Assembly: GCF_000153725.1 (NCBI RefSeq)
Contig: NZ_DS022279.1
Location: 7,501-71,500, forward strand
Source of the DNA: Salipiger bermudensis HTCC2601
Lineage (GTDB): Bacteria; Pseudomonadota; Alphaproteobacteria; Rhodobacterales; Rhodobacteraceae
Length of the DNA stretch: 64,000 nt
Direction of reading: 5' to 3'
The position numbers were made by a program, and so were the translations under genes. Positions 28,186 to 37,716 of the stretch are shown here, one piece after another (the first letter of the stretch is position 1; each line of letters begins with the position of its first letter). Under the pieces are notes generated by a model, which ran no database searches, had not been told where the DNA came from, and was given only the letters and a program-made list of their open reading frames with translations.

Positions 28186-30192
28186 TCAGTCACCCGAGGG
28201 AGGAGGCAGCAGGTCCAGCGCCTCGCCGGTCAGTTCGCGGCGCATGATCTGAAGCGTCATGTCGCCCGGGTTGTGCTCCAGCGCCTGCTCAAGCAGCCTG
28301 CGGGCGCCACCTTCGTCGTCCGTCGCCGCCGCGATGCGAACCTGCATGACCCAGGCATCGACAAGCTGCGGATCAAGCCGCGTCACTTCCGCGAAGGCGC
28401 CCGAGGCGGCGGGCATGTTGCGCATCACGAGCGCCATGCCCCCCATCTGCAGATGCGTCTCGGGATAGTCGAGACGGCTGCCCATCGACGCCTGCCATTC
28501 CGCGAAGGCATTGCGCAGCGCCCGCTCGTAGCGCCCGGGCATGCTGGCAATCTGCGCGTCCAGCATGGATTGCGCTGCGGCCATGCGAACCGAGCGCACG
28601 GGATCCGACAGCGACTGCATAATTCGCGGCGCCCGCTCCATCGCAGGTGCAACGCGCTGCAGCTTCACCGCCGCGCTGCGCACCAGCGGATCGGGGTCGT
28701 GCAAGAGCTGTTCCAGCTCTGCCGCATCGGACGGATCACCGGCCTGCTCGAGCAGATAGATCGCCGTGGCGCGCACGATGCCCGCCATGTCGTCATCCAG
28801 CGACAGACCGCGCAGCTCCGGCGCGGCGCGCACCGGATCGCGCCGCCCGTGGGCGAGCACCTCGCCGTAATGCGGGCCGCGATGACGGCTGTCGGGAAAC
28901 CACTCTTCAAGGGTTTCGGCGGCCCACTCCGGGCTCTGATCCTCGTGGCAGGTCGTGCAGGCATCCGGCGCGCCGGTCTCGGCGGCAAGGTCCGGGCGCG
29001 GGATCCGGAAGGAATGGTCGGCGCGCCAGTCATTGCCCATGTAGACGCGCTCGGTCATGTGGCAGGTCTTGCAGAGGGCCCCGGCCGAGCCCTCCGGGTG
29101 ATGGGTGTGCTCGGGCCCGTCGAACACCTGCAACGGCAGCGAGGGAAACTCGGGATTGCCCGCCGGGCTGTGGCACTGGGTGCAGACCGCGTTGCCCTCG
29201 GCGATGAGCTCGGCCTCGTGCGGCAGGTGGCAGTTCGAGCAGCTCACTCCTTCCGCGTACATCTTCGACTGCAGGAACGAGCCGTAGACATAGACCTCGT
29301 CAAGGATCTGCCCGTCCGCCTCGTAGGACCCTTCCCGCAGCAGCGAAAGATTGTAGGTGTCGTGATAGGGCGTTCCGGGCACCGGGTTGCCCTCGAGAAA
29401 CGGCTCGCGGCGGGAATGGCAGCTGGCGCATTGCTCGATCGCCTGCGCGGGCTGCGACATGTCCACGGTAAAACCGTAAGCCGCGGGCGGCGCCTCCTGG
29501 GTCGTCTCGAAGCGCTCGGCCCAGTCCAGATGCGCGCTGCCGGGGCCGTGGCAGGCCTCGCACCCGACCCCGATCTCGACCTGCGTCGAGTCGAAACGAC
29601 GGGTCTGTGCGTCGTAGTTCGCCTCGAAACCGGTCGCGTGGCAGGCGGCGCAGCGGCTGTTCCAGGTCTTGTAGGGCCCGGTCCAGTGCAGCCCGTCATC
29701 CGGAGCATAGTTCTGCTCGGGATAGAGATGAAACCAGTCGCCTGTCTCGGTGTCCCAGACCACATCGAAGCTCTGCAGCCGGCCGGGCTCTGTCTCCAGA
29801 ACGTATTGCTGCAGCGGCTCGACGCCGATCACGGAATGCACCTCGTACTCCGTGGTCACCTGGTCGCGCTCGGTGACGCTGACGAGCGCCTTGCCCTCGG
29901 GCGAGAGGGAAAAGCGCGCATGCATGTCCCCGAGACGGAACTCGGTGCCATCGAAATTCGCCCTGATGTTGTCAGCGGTGGCATCTGTCCAGGCAAGGGC
30001 ATGGTGGGAGTCTTCCCAGGCCTCCCCGGCCTCGGTGTGGCACGCGATGCAGCGTTCGGAACCGAGGTAGTCCTGCGCGACGGCAGGCGCCGCGATGAGG
30101 AAGAGCAGAACAGCAGCGAGGCTGTGCAGGGCGCGGCGGAGGAACTCGGACCGGCCGCTGGCCCCTCTGGGCTTGCAATGAAGGGCTGTCAT
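28186..30192 (-). CDS. Octaheme c-type cytochrome with HEAT and TPR repeats
   Basis: 668-residue exported protein. A signal-anchor or signal peptide (about 17-40, ending APAVAQ) leads into a cytochrome c554-like region with eight CxxCH heme sites, near residues 48, 181, 211, 255, 318, 337, 374 and 412. Residues from about 470 to 590 form HEAT-like repeats (DPSDAAELEQLLHDPDPLVRSAAVKL) and 600-655 TPR-like repeats. It would carry electrons in the periplasm. I chose the ATG at 30192 over a TTG 18 codons upstream. It is the last gene of the nine-gene sulfatase/MoxR/Bat cluster, 99 bp after batD. Its redox partner is unknown. Confidence 0.88.
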   Translation of the reverse strand: MTALHCKPRGASGRSEFLRRALHSLAAVLLFLIAAPAVAQDYLGSERCIACHTEAGEAWEDSHHALAWTDATADNIRANFDGTEFRLGDMHARFSLSPEGKALVSVTERDQVTTEYEVHSVIGVEPLQQYVLETEPGRLQSFDVVWDTETGDWFHLYPEQNYAPDDGLHWTGPYKTWNSRCAACHATGFEANYDAQTRRFDSTQVEIGVGCEACHGPGSAHLDWAERFETTQEAPPAAYGFTVDMSQPAQAIEQCASCHSRREPFLEGNPVPGTPYHDTYNLSLLREGSYEADGQILDEVYVYGSFLQSKMYAEGVSCSNCHLPHEAELIAEGNAVCTQCHSPAGNPEFPSLPLQVFDGPEHTHHPEGSAGALCKTCHMTERVYMGNDWRADHSFRIPRPDLAAETGAPDACTTCHEDQSPEWAAETLEEWFPDSRHRGPHYGEVLAHGRRDPVRAAPELRGLSLDDDMAGIVRATAIYLLEQAGDPSDAAELEQLLHDPDPLVRSAAVKLQRVAPAMERAPRIMQSLSDPVRSVRMAAAQSMLDAQIASMPGRYERALRNAFAEWQASMGSRLDYPETHLQMGGMALVMRNMPAASGAFAEVTRLDPQLVDAWVMQVRIAAATDDEGGARRLLEQALEHNPGDMTLQIMRRELTGEALDLLPPPSGD

Positions 30193-30291
30193 GTCTTGAG
30201 ACGAAGTCCCGAGGCCCCGGGGGCGCGGACGAATGGTCTTTGGCAAAATGTCATTCCAGTAGTATGTTCAACTTGCAGCACAAAAGAAAGG

Positions 30292-31560
30292 CTATGACGC
30301 GCCTCTGGGATTGAGAGGCGGAAGCGTGTCGTACGCGCCAACGCGCCGCCCTTTGGGGCGTGCCTCGTTGAGCGCACCCTGCAAGGCGGTCCAGGCTTCG
30401 CCGTCTGTCGTTGTCGGGCCACCCCCGTAGCGCTGAGCACCAAGCGCCAGCAGCGCCGCCTCGACCCTGGCGGAGCGGCGAGGATCGGGGCCGTCGACCC
30501 GACCCGCCCAGAGATCGAGCGCCGGGCGCAGCGCCGCGTGGTCCCGCCGCGCGATCACCTGGCGCAGCATCCGCCAGGCATGGTCTTCCGAGGCCAGCAC
30601 TTGCGCGCGCCGCCGTGCCCTGTGCCGCGCCAGCGCCGGCAGCAGGCGCCGCACAACGAGTATCACGAGCGTCAGCCCCAGCACCACCGCCGCCGCCAGC
30701 AGCGCGACCCGGCGCGGATCGAGCGGTTCCGCCCGGCCCGGCGCAGGACCGTCGATCTGGAGCTCCAGCCCCGGCACGGTGGCGGTTTTCACCGCGCCCT
30801 CGTCGGTGTCGTACCAGTCGAGGCTGACCGGCGGCAGCGCACCGCCGCCGCCCGCCTCGGCAAGGTAGGTCACGCTCTCAACGCGGCTGCCGCTGGGCAC
30901 GCCCCTGTCGTCCTGCTCGGAGAGCTTCGGCGCATCGGGGTACGCCGCGACACCAGCCAGGTCGACCATGTCCAGAAGCGGGGGCAGGAACATCGGCGAG
31001 GCCCCCTCGACCCGCGCGGTGACCTGCCGCTTCAGGCTGTCGCCGGGCACCATCGCGGCGGGATCGCCCTCGATCTCCTGCTCGAGGCTCAGATCGGCGG
31101 CGGCGATGAAGGGATCGAGCCCCTCCGCCCCTTCGGGCACGACACCGGCAAACGAGATCGCCTCGGTGGTCAGGGTGGTCTGCCGAACGTCACTGGCCTC
31201 GAGATCCTGCCAGGTCACCACGACCTCCTGCGGCGGCAGCGTCATCGGCCCCGGCACCATGGGCGAGATGCGGTAATGGCGCGACACGCCGGACCATGTC
31301 TCGCCGTCGATCCGCTCCGAGACCGGGCTGGTCGAGCGCGACGGCAGGCGCACCAGGAGGTTCGGCGTCTCGAGGCTCGGCCAGACCGGCGGCTCGGGCA
31401 TGAAGGTCGGGACAAGCACGGTCAGGCGCAGGCTGAGCGGCTGACCCGGCACCGCCTCGGTCTCGGGGAAATCGACCGTGAGCCGCGGCTCTGCGGCGGT
31501 GTCCTGCGCCGCCGCCGGCAGCGCCCACGTCACAAGCAGGACCAGCAGCAGCCGGATCAT
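30292..31560 (-). CDS. BatD-like membrane protein
   Basis: 422 residues. Signal peptide at 1-18 (MIRLLLVLLVTWALPAAA), a beta-rich periplasmic part with immunoglobulin-like segments (SLRLTVLVPTFMPEPPVWPSL), and one transmembrane helix near 285-307 (RRVALLAAAVVLGLTLVILVV) before a basic cytoplasmic tail. This is the layout of BatD/BAM-aerotolerance proteins, which work with VWA proteins and a MoxR ATPase at the membrane. The ATG at 31560 overlaps the stop of the VWA-TPR gene by 4 bases; the longer frame is antisense to it. Confidence 0.85.
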   Translation of the reverse strand: MIRLLLVLLVTWALPAAAQDTAAEPRLTVDFPETEAVPGQPLSLRLTVLVPTFMPEPPVWPSLETPNLLVRLPSRSTSPVSERIDGETWSGVSRHYRISPMVPGPMTLPPQEVVVTWQDLEASDVRQTTLTTEAISFAGVVPEGAEGLDPFIAAADLSLEQEIEGDPAAMVPGDSLKRQVTARVEGASPMFLPPLLDMVDLAGVAAYPDAPKLSEQDDRGVPSGSRVESVTYLAEAGGGGALPPVSLDWYDTDEGAVKTATVPGLELQIDGPAPGRAEPLDPRRVALLAAAVVLGLTLVILVVRRLLPALARHRARRRAQVLASEDHAWRMLRQVIARRDHAALRPALDLWAGRVDGPDPRRSARVEAALLALGAQRYGGGPTTTDGEAWTALQGALNEARPKGRRVGAYDTLPPLNPRGAS

Positions 31561-33134
31561 TCGCCCTCCTCCGCGGGCGCGGCATCCGCATCTTCCGCGG
31601 GCGCATCCTCCGCAGGCGCCTCGGGGGGCGGCGCCGCGGCCTCGAGGGCAAAGCGCATGCGCAGGAAATCCCCGGTGCTGGTGTCGACGGTGGTCATCCA
31701 CTGGTCCGCCGTCAGCAGCCCCTCGCCTCCCGCATCGCCCTGCGGCCGCAGGGTCTCTTCGCCCTGCCCGCTTTCGTTGTCATAGACCTCTTCATCGGCC
31801 CCGATGCCGCGATCCTCGCCGGTATCCGAACCTGCCTGTTCGGCCTCGACATAGGCCACGATGCGTTTCGCGGTCTCGAGGTTTTCGGCGGCGCCGGGAT
31901 AGTCCGGATCGCGGGCCAGCGCCGTCTCGAAGGCGCGCACCCCGTCGCGGTAGTGCCTTCCCTTGATCTGCGCCATGCCCTGGATCGACGCCGCCTGCGC
32001 GGTCTCGACCCGGTCCAGCACCAGCACGGCATCGTCATACTGTCCGTCGCGGTAGAGGGCATAGCCGCGCCACAGCGGGTCGACGAAGAGATCGGCCGCT
32101 CGCTCGTAATCCTTGCGGTCAAAGGCGATGCGGCCCTGCTGGTCGGGCGTCAGGAACCAGTCGGCGATGCCATCGGCGCGCGCGCCCTGCGGCATCAGCA
32201 GCGCCAGCGTGGCGAGCGCCGCCCACCGCATCGTCCAGCCACGGCGGAACCACAGCAGCAGGATCAGCGCGGCAGGCCAGGCCAGCCAGTGGGCGCGATC
32301 CTCCCAGGGCTGCGCGACATCGTCGAGCTGCGCGCGGCGATAGGCGGCGTTGAGCAGCCCGTCGATCCTGCGGATGTCGGAATCGTCGGGCGTCACCGCG
32401 ACCACCGGCGCCGAGAGCGAGTCGAGCCCGCGGTCGCGGCTGCCTTCGGGGCGCGTGGCCAGCACCGCCAGCGGCGCCGCGCTGGCGTCGAGCGCCGCCA
32501 CGTCCGCCGGATCGACGCTGTCGGTGACGAAGAGCACGCCGCCCGGAGCGTCCTCATCGGCGAGCATCGCCTGGGCCAGCGCCAGCGCCTCACCGGCAAC
32601 CGCGCCCTCGCGCGGCATCACCTCGGGGCTCAGCCCCTCGAGATAGGGCACCATGACCTGTGGATCCTCGGTCATCGGCAGCACCACGTGGGCACTGCCT
32701 GCATAGGCCACCAGCGCCGTGCGCGCGCCGGCGCGCAGCTCGAGGAAATCGCGGATCTTCTGCTTGCCGCGCTCAAGCCGCGAGGGCGGCAGATCGGTCT
32801 GTTCCATGCCTGGCGTCACCGCAAGCACGATGACCGCAGGCGCCGATTGCGCCGCAAAGGGATCGACCTGCCGCGACCATGTCGGACCGGCCGCACCGAG
32901 CGCCGCGAAGATCAGGATCGCGGCGGTGCTGTCGATCGGGGTCAGCCGCCGGCGCTGCGCGCGCCCCACGGTCAGTGCCTCGCGCAGATGCGGGGCGATG
33001 CCCTCGGCCTGCATCCCGTCGCGCCGCAGCGGCCGGCGCACCCACCACCAGAGCGCAAGCGTCGCCGGCACCATCAAAAGCCAGAGCGGGCGCAGGAAGT
33101 GGAACGCCTCGAGGAACAGCGCGAAATCGGTCAT
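31557..33134 (-). CDS. VWA-TPR fusion protein (BatB/BatC-like) with degenerate MIDAS
   Basis: 525 residues. Two N-terminal helices (about 15-32 and 68-83) precede a von Willebrand A domain (100-270), a helix near 285-315, and TPR-like repeats at about 325-430, ending in an acidic Pro/Ala-rich tail. This combines BatB and BatC in one chain. The metal-binding MIDAS motif, normally DxSxS, reads AVTPG at 105-109 (in VIVLAVTPGMEQTD), so metal binding is probably lost. It overlaps both neighbours by 4 bases. It probably acts as a scaffold in the MoxR/Bat complex. Confidence 0.88.
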   Translation of the reverse strand: MTDFALFLEAFHFLRPLWLLMVPATLALWWWVRRPLRRDGMQAEGIAPHLREALTVGRAQRRRLTPIDSTAAILIFAALGAAGPTWSRQVDPFAAQSAPAVIVLAVTPGMEQTDLPPSRLERGKQKIRDFLELRAGARTALVAYAGSAHVVLPMTEDPQVMVPYLEGLSPEVMPREGAVAGEALALAQAMLADEDAPGGVLFVTDSVDPADVAALDASAAPLAVLATRPEGSRDRGLDSLSAPVVAVTPDDSDIRRIDGLLNAAYRRAQLDDVAQPWEDRAHWLAWPAALILLLWFRRGWTMRWAALATLALLMPQGARADGIADWFLTPDQQGRIAFDRKDYERAADLFVDPLWRGYALYRDGQYDDAVLVLDRVETAQAASIQGMAQIKGRHYRDGVRAFETALARDPDYPGAAENLETAKRIVAYVEAEQAGSDTGEDRGIGADEEVYDNESGQGEETLRPQGDAGGEGLLTADQWMTTVDTSTGDFLRMRFALEAAAPPPEAPAEDAPAEDADAAPAEEGE

Positions 33135-34138
33135 GCGGGCTCCTCCGACAGGCGCGCGGCGCGGTGCCGCCGCCGGCTGCGCAGCTGCAGATACAGGACC
33201 GTGAGCCCGCCCAGCAGCGCCGCCAGCCCCATCGGGATCCAGGCCAGCGGCTGGCGCGGTCGGAACGACAGCGTCTCGGTTTCGCGCGGCGCCAGTTCGT
33301 CGATACGGTCATAGACCGCTTCCAGAGAGGCCGCGTCCTCGGCAAAGAAATACTGCCCGCCGGTGCGCTGCGCGACCTCCTTCAGGGTGGTCAGGTCGAC
33401 GCGGTTCTCGCCGGTCGCATCCGGGTCTCCGACGCCGATGGTGTAGATCTCGACGCCCCGGTCGGCGGCGATCTCGGCGGCGTTGACCGGGCTCATGCGG
33501 CTGGCGGTGTCCGAACCATCCGACAGCAGGATCAGCAGCCGCTGGTCGATCTCGCTGGTCTCGAAGGTACGGATCGAAAGCCCGATGGCATCGCCAAGCG
33601 CCGTGTGCGGCCCCGCCATACCAACCTCGGTGCGGTCGAGCAGCGCGATGATGGTCTCGAGATCGTCGGTCAGCGGCGCCTGCAGATAGGCGGAGGTGCC
33701 GAAAACGATCAGCGCCATGCGGTCGCCCTCGCGGCCAGAGACGAAGGCGCGCACCACCTCGCGCACCCCGGACAGCCGCTGGATACGCTCTCCCTCCGGC
33801 GTGGCGAAATCGCGCGCGTCCATCGAACCCGAGATGTCGATCGCCATCACCACGTCACGGGCGGCGTTCTCGATGGTGATCGGTGCGCCCACGCGCTCGG
33901 GCCGCGCCAGCGCTAGGACCAGCAGCCCCCAGCACAGCACGGCCGAAATCCCCGAGAGCTTCGGACGCGACAGCACCAGCGCCCCGGCGCGTGGCGCGGC
34001 CCCCGCGGCGGCGGCGGTGCGGCGGAAGAACGGAAAGCGCAGCGCGCTTTCGCGCTCGCGATGCGGCGGCGCGAGACGCCAGACCAGCAGCGGAAGCGGG
34101 AGCAGCAGCAGCAGCCAGGGCGCGGCGAGCGAGATCAT
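33131..34138 (-). CDS. VWA domain membrane protein (BatA-like)
   Basis: 335 residues with a helix near 3-20, another near 62-80, the VWA domain from about 95, and a C-terminal helix near 305-322 (WIPMGLAALLGGLTVLYL). The MIDAS motif is intact: DISGSM at 101-106, so this chain can bind metal, unlike its neighbour. The ATG at 34138 overlaps the DUF4381 stop; the frame extends far upstream only as antisense-like sequence. Confidence 0.9.
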   Translation of the reverse strand: MISLAAPWLLLLLPLPLLVWRLAPPHRERESALRFPFFRRTAAAAGAAPRAGALVLSRPKLSGISAVLCWGLLVLALARPERVGAPITIENAARDVVMAIDISGSMDARDFATPEGERIQRLSGVREVVRAFVSGREGDRMALIVFGTSAYLQAPLTDDLETIIALLDRTEVGMAGPHTALGDAIGLSIRTFETSEIDQRLLILLSDGSDTASRMSPVNAAEIAADRGVEIYTIGVGDPDATGENRVDLTTLKEVAQRTGGQYFFAEDAASLEAVYDRIDELAPRETETLSFRPRQPLAWIPMGLAALLGGLTVLYLQLRSRRRHRAARLSEEPA

Positions 34139-34635
34139 GCGGTGCCCTCCCCCGCCGCGCCGGGGCGATGGGTCCTGATCCAATGCGCTGCCGCCTGGCG
34201 CAGCTCGGCGGAGGGCGCCGCATCTGGGCTGCGGTAAGGGGCGCGCCGCAGCTCCTCGCCCGCGGCATCGGGAAAGTCGCCCTTGCCGCTTCGCGACAGA
34301 AAGGCGGTCCAGTCGCGGCCGGTGAGCGAGGCCACCTCGGCGCGCGGATAGGCCGCCAGCGCTGCCCGGCGCAGGATCGCCGCGAGCTCGGCGGCGGTTG
34401 CCGCCTGCGCCAGTGCCGCGAGCGCCGTGCGGCGATAGGCGTTGGCGATCCGGTGCCGATGCCAGCGCCAGAGCCCGGCCACCAGCAGCGCCAGCAGCAG
34501 CGCCGCAAGAGCCGCCCAGCCCCATGTCTGCGGCACCATCGGCACCGGCAGAGGCTGCGGCGGCTCGATCAGCTGGCCGATCAGCGAGACCAGACTTTCG
34601 GGCGCCTCGCCCTGCGGGATCTCATCCTCGTTCAT
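34135..34635 (-). CDS. DUF4381 domain membrane protein
   Basis: 166 residues with one transmembrane helix near 38-60 (WGWAALAALLLALLVAGLW) and a small cytoplasmic C-terminal domain (YRRTALAALAQA, LTGRDWTAFLSRSGKG). DUF4381 proteins accompany MoxR, DUF58 and VWA genes; their biochemical role is not established. Overlaps both neighbours by 4 bases. Confidence 0.88.
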   Translation of the reverse strand: MNEDEIPQGEAPESLVSLIGQLIEPPQPLPVPMVPQTWGWAALAALLLALLVAGLWRWHRHRIANAYRRTALAALAQAATAAELAAILRRAALAAYPRAEVASLTGRDWTAFLSRSGKGDFPDAAGEELRRAPYRSPDAAPSAELRQAAAHWIRTHRPGAAGEGTA

Positions 34636-35609
34636 CGCGGTCCGAGCCCCAGCAGGCGCCGCATCTGCGGCAGCGTCTCCTCGCCCGCCGAGAGCGGCAG
34701 GATCGGCATCCCGAAGCGGCGTTGCCAGTCGAACACCTCGGCCAGCCGTCCCGTCGACATCTCGACAAGCGCCCGGCGCGTGGCCGAGGCACTGGTGTCG
34801 ATCTCGGCCTGCAGTTCCCCATCGGTGACGACAAGGCGCATCCCGGCGGGCAGCTCTCCGGCGCTGGGGTCGGTGACCGGCACGAGGATCAGGTCGTTGT
34901 GCCGCGCCAGCGCCGAGACAATGCGGTCGGTCTCGGCGTCGAGGCCGTCGAAATCGCTCAGCACGATGATCAGGTGGTTGCGGCTGGCGATGCGGGCCAC
35001 CGCGCGAAGCACCTGCGTAAGCCCGATGGGCGCCGTGTTCGGCGCCTCTGCATGAAGCAGCCCGTTGGCCTCCGACAGCGCGGTGAGAAAGCGGTTGAGC
35101 GCGCCGCGGCTGCGCTGCGGTCGGATCTCGGCAATCACTTCGTCGCCGAACACGATGCCCCCCACCCTGTCGCCCTGATCGAGGATGCGGAACGCCGCCA
35201 TCGCGGCGGCCTCGGCGGCGGTGACCGATTTCATCGCGCGGCGGGTGCCGAAGAACATCGACATGCGCTGGTCGACGACGATCAGCGCCGGGCGGTCGCG
35301 CTCTTCCGTCATCACCCGGACGTGGGGGCGCCCGGTGCGGGCGGTGACCTTCCAGTCGATGCTGCGGATGTCATCGCCGGGCAGGTAGTCGCGCAGTTCC
35401 TCGAAGTTCAGCCCGCGCCCGCGCAGGCGCGAGGCATGCCGTCCGTTGAGCACCGATTGCGCCGGCTGGCGCGGCAGAAAGCTGAGGCCGCGCGCCGGAC
35501 CCTCAAGGCTGCGCAGATAGGCCAGATCGGTGTGGATGCGCGGATCTGCCGAGACCTGCGGGGCCTTCGGCAGGGTGCCGGTGCGGATGCGGGCGGCGCG
35601 GTCCTTCAT
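34632..35609 (-). CDS. DUF58 domain protein
   Basis: 325 residues. The family core is plain: GRGLNFEELRDYLPGDDIR followed by IDWKVTARTGRPHVRVMTEERD near 66-107, after which a VWA-like fold continues. DUF58 proteins are regular partners of MoxR ATPases. The ATG at 35609 has GGGAGGATCG upstream and begins 10 bp after the MoxR gene; the longer frame is antisense to MoxR. Confidence 0.92.
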   Translation of the reverse strand: MKDRAARIRTGTLPKAPQVSADPRIHTDLAYLRSLEGPARGLSFLPRQPAQSVLNGRHASRLRGRGLNFEELRDYLPGDDIRSIDWKVTARTGRPHVRVMTEERDRPALIVVDQRMSMFFGTRRAMKSVTAAEAAAMAAFRILDQGDRVGGIVFGDEVIAEIRPQRSRGALNRFLTALSEANGLLHAEAPNTAPIGLTQVLRAVARIASRNHLIIVLSDFDGLDAETDRIVSALARHNDLILVPVTDPSAGELPAGMRLVVTDGELQAEIDTSASATRRALVEMSTGRLAEVFDWQRRFGMPILPLSAGEETLPQMRRLLGLGPR

Positions 35610-35619
35610 CGATCCTCCC

Positions 35620-36624
<1,005 letters not shown>

Positions 36625-36646
36625 ACCGTCTCTACCTTTCCGAGCG

Positions 36647-37618
36647 TCAGTCCGACGGGAACACCTTACCCCAATCCTGGGCCATGTCGACGATGGTCCA
36701 GCCGCGCTCCGGCCCCTCGTCGAGCCCGCGGTTCAGCTGGCCCACATGGCTGTCGCGGTCATAGGCGAACTCGCGCTCGGCATCGGTGTGATGCACCAGC
36801 ATCCCGAAGCGCGCACCCTCGCCGCTCGTGGTGTATTCAAGCATGGCGAAATCGCCGTCGGAATTGCCGGCGGAGAAGATCGGGCGCTGGCCGATATGGC
36901 GGATGATGCCCACCGGCTTGCCCTCCTTGTCGTCGACGAAGCTGATGCCGCCTTCCTTGCTAAGCTGCGGCACGCCGTCGACCACCTCGTAGCTGGTGTT
37001 GCCCTCGGTGCCGACCACCTGCCACGGCGGGATGCCATAGGCCTCGTCGGCATAGGCGCGGATGAAGTCGATGCCGCCGCCCGAGACGATGTAGGTGGTG
37101 AAGCCCTCGTCGCGCAGGTAGCCCAGCAACTCGAGCATCGGCTGGTAGACCATCTCGGCATAGGGCAGCCCGGTCGCGGGATGGGTCGCGGTGGTCAGCC
37201 AGTCATAGGCATCGGCCTGGAAGGCGTCGACGGTCGTGTTCGCATGCGAGACGTTGATGACCTCGAGAAGCCCCTCGACCCCGCCGGCCATGACGGTGTC
37301 CATGTCGCCCTCGGCGGCGGCGGTGAGGATGTCCGAACTCAGGATCGAGGGATCCTCGGCGGCCTTTTCCTTCAGCACGTCGATGGCGTAGAGCGCCTGG
37401 AAATAGGCCGGCTGCTCGCTCCAGAGGCAGCCATCGTTGTCGAAGGTCGCGATGCGGTCCTGCACCGGCACGAAACTGTCTGAGTCCGGGTCGGTCACGG
37501 TCTCGACGAACTCGATGATGCTGGCCTTCGTGTCGGTGTCGTTCCACGACGGCAGCGGATCGGCATGGGCAGTGGCGGCGATCAGCGCCAGACAGCTGGA
37601 GGCGGCAAGCAAACGCAT
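36647..37618 (-). CDS. Exported HAD-family phosphatase
   Basis: 323 residues. Signal peptide at 1-19 (MRLLAASSCLALIAATAHA). The HAD nucleophile motif is ATFDNDGCLW (DxD form), motif II lies in YIVSGGGIDF, and the last acidic motif in IFSAGNSDGDFAML. It would hydrolyse a phosphate ester in the periplasm. The ATG at 37618 gives the signal peptide; an upstream in-frame Met adds 19 unlikely residues. It lies between the sulfatase and MoxR in the same operon, 98 bp after the sulfatase stop. Confidence 0.85.
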   Translation of the reverse strand: MRLLAASSCLALIAATAHADPLPSWNDTDTKASIIEFVETVTDPDSDSFVPVQDRIATFDNDGCLWSEQPAYFQALYAIDVLKEKAAEDPSILSSDILTAAAEGDMDTVMAGGVEGLLEVINVSHANTTVDAFQADAYDWLTTATHPATGLPYAEMVYQPMLELLGYLRDEGFTTYIVSGGGIDFIRAYADEAYGIPPWQVVGTEGNTSYEVVDGVPQLSKEGGISFVDDKEGKPVGIIRHIGQRPIFSAGNSDGDFAMLEYTTSGEGARFGMLVHHTDAEREFAYDRDSHVGQLNRGLDEGPERGWTIVDMAQDWGKVFPSD

Positions 37619-37716
37619 GGCAAAAGACCTTTCGAAGACAATCCAGGTGGTCGATGTCGGGCCGGCCCGGCGCATGTCACGCCGGGCTGGCCGCCTTTGT
37701 CGTCACGCTCTGGCGA

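Noticed and set aside
28096-30297. Long plus-strand frame opposite the octaheme cytochrome
   Set aside because: The minus strand has eight CxxCH motifs and a signal peptide; the plus frame has nothing recognisable.
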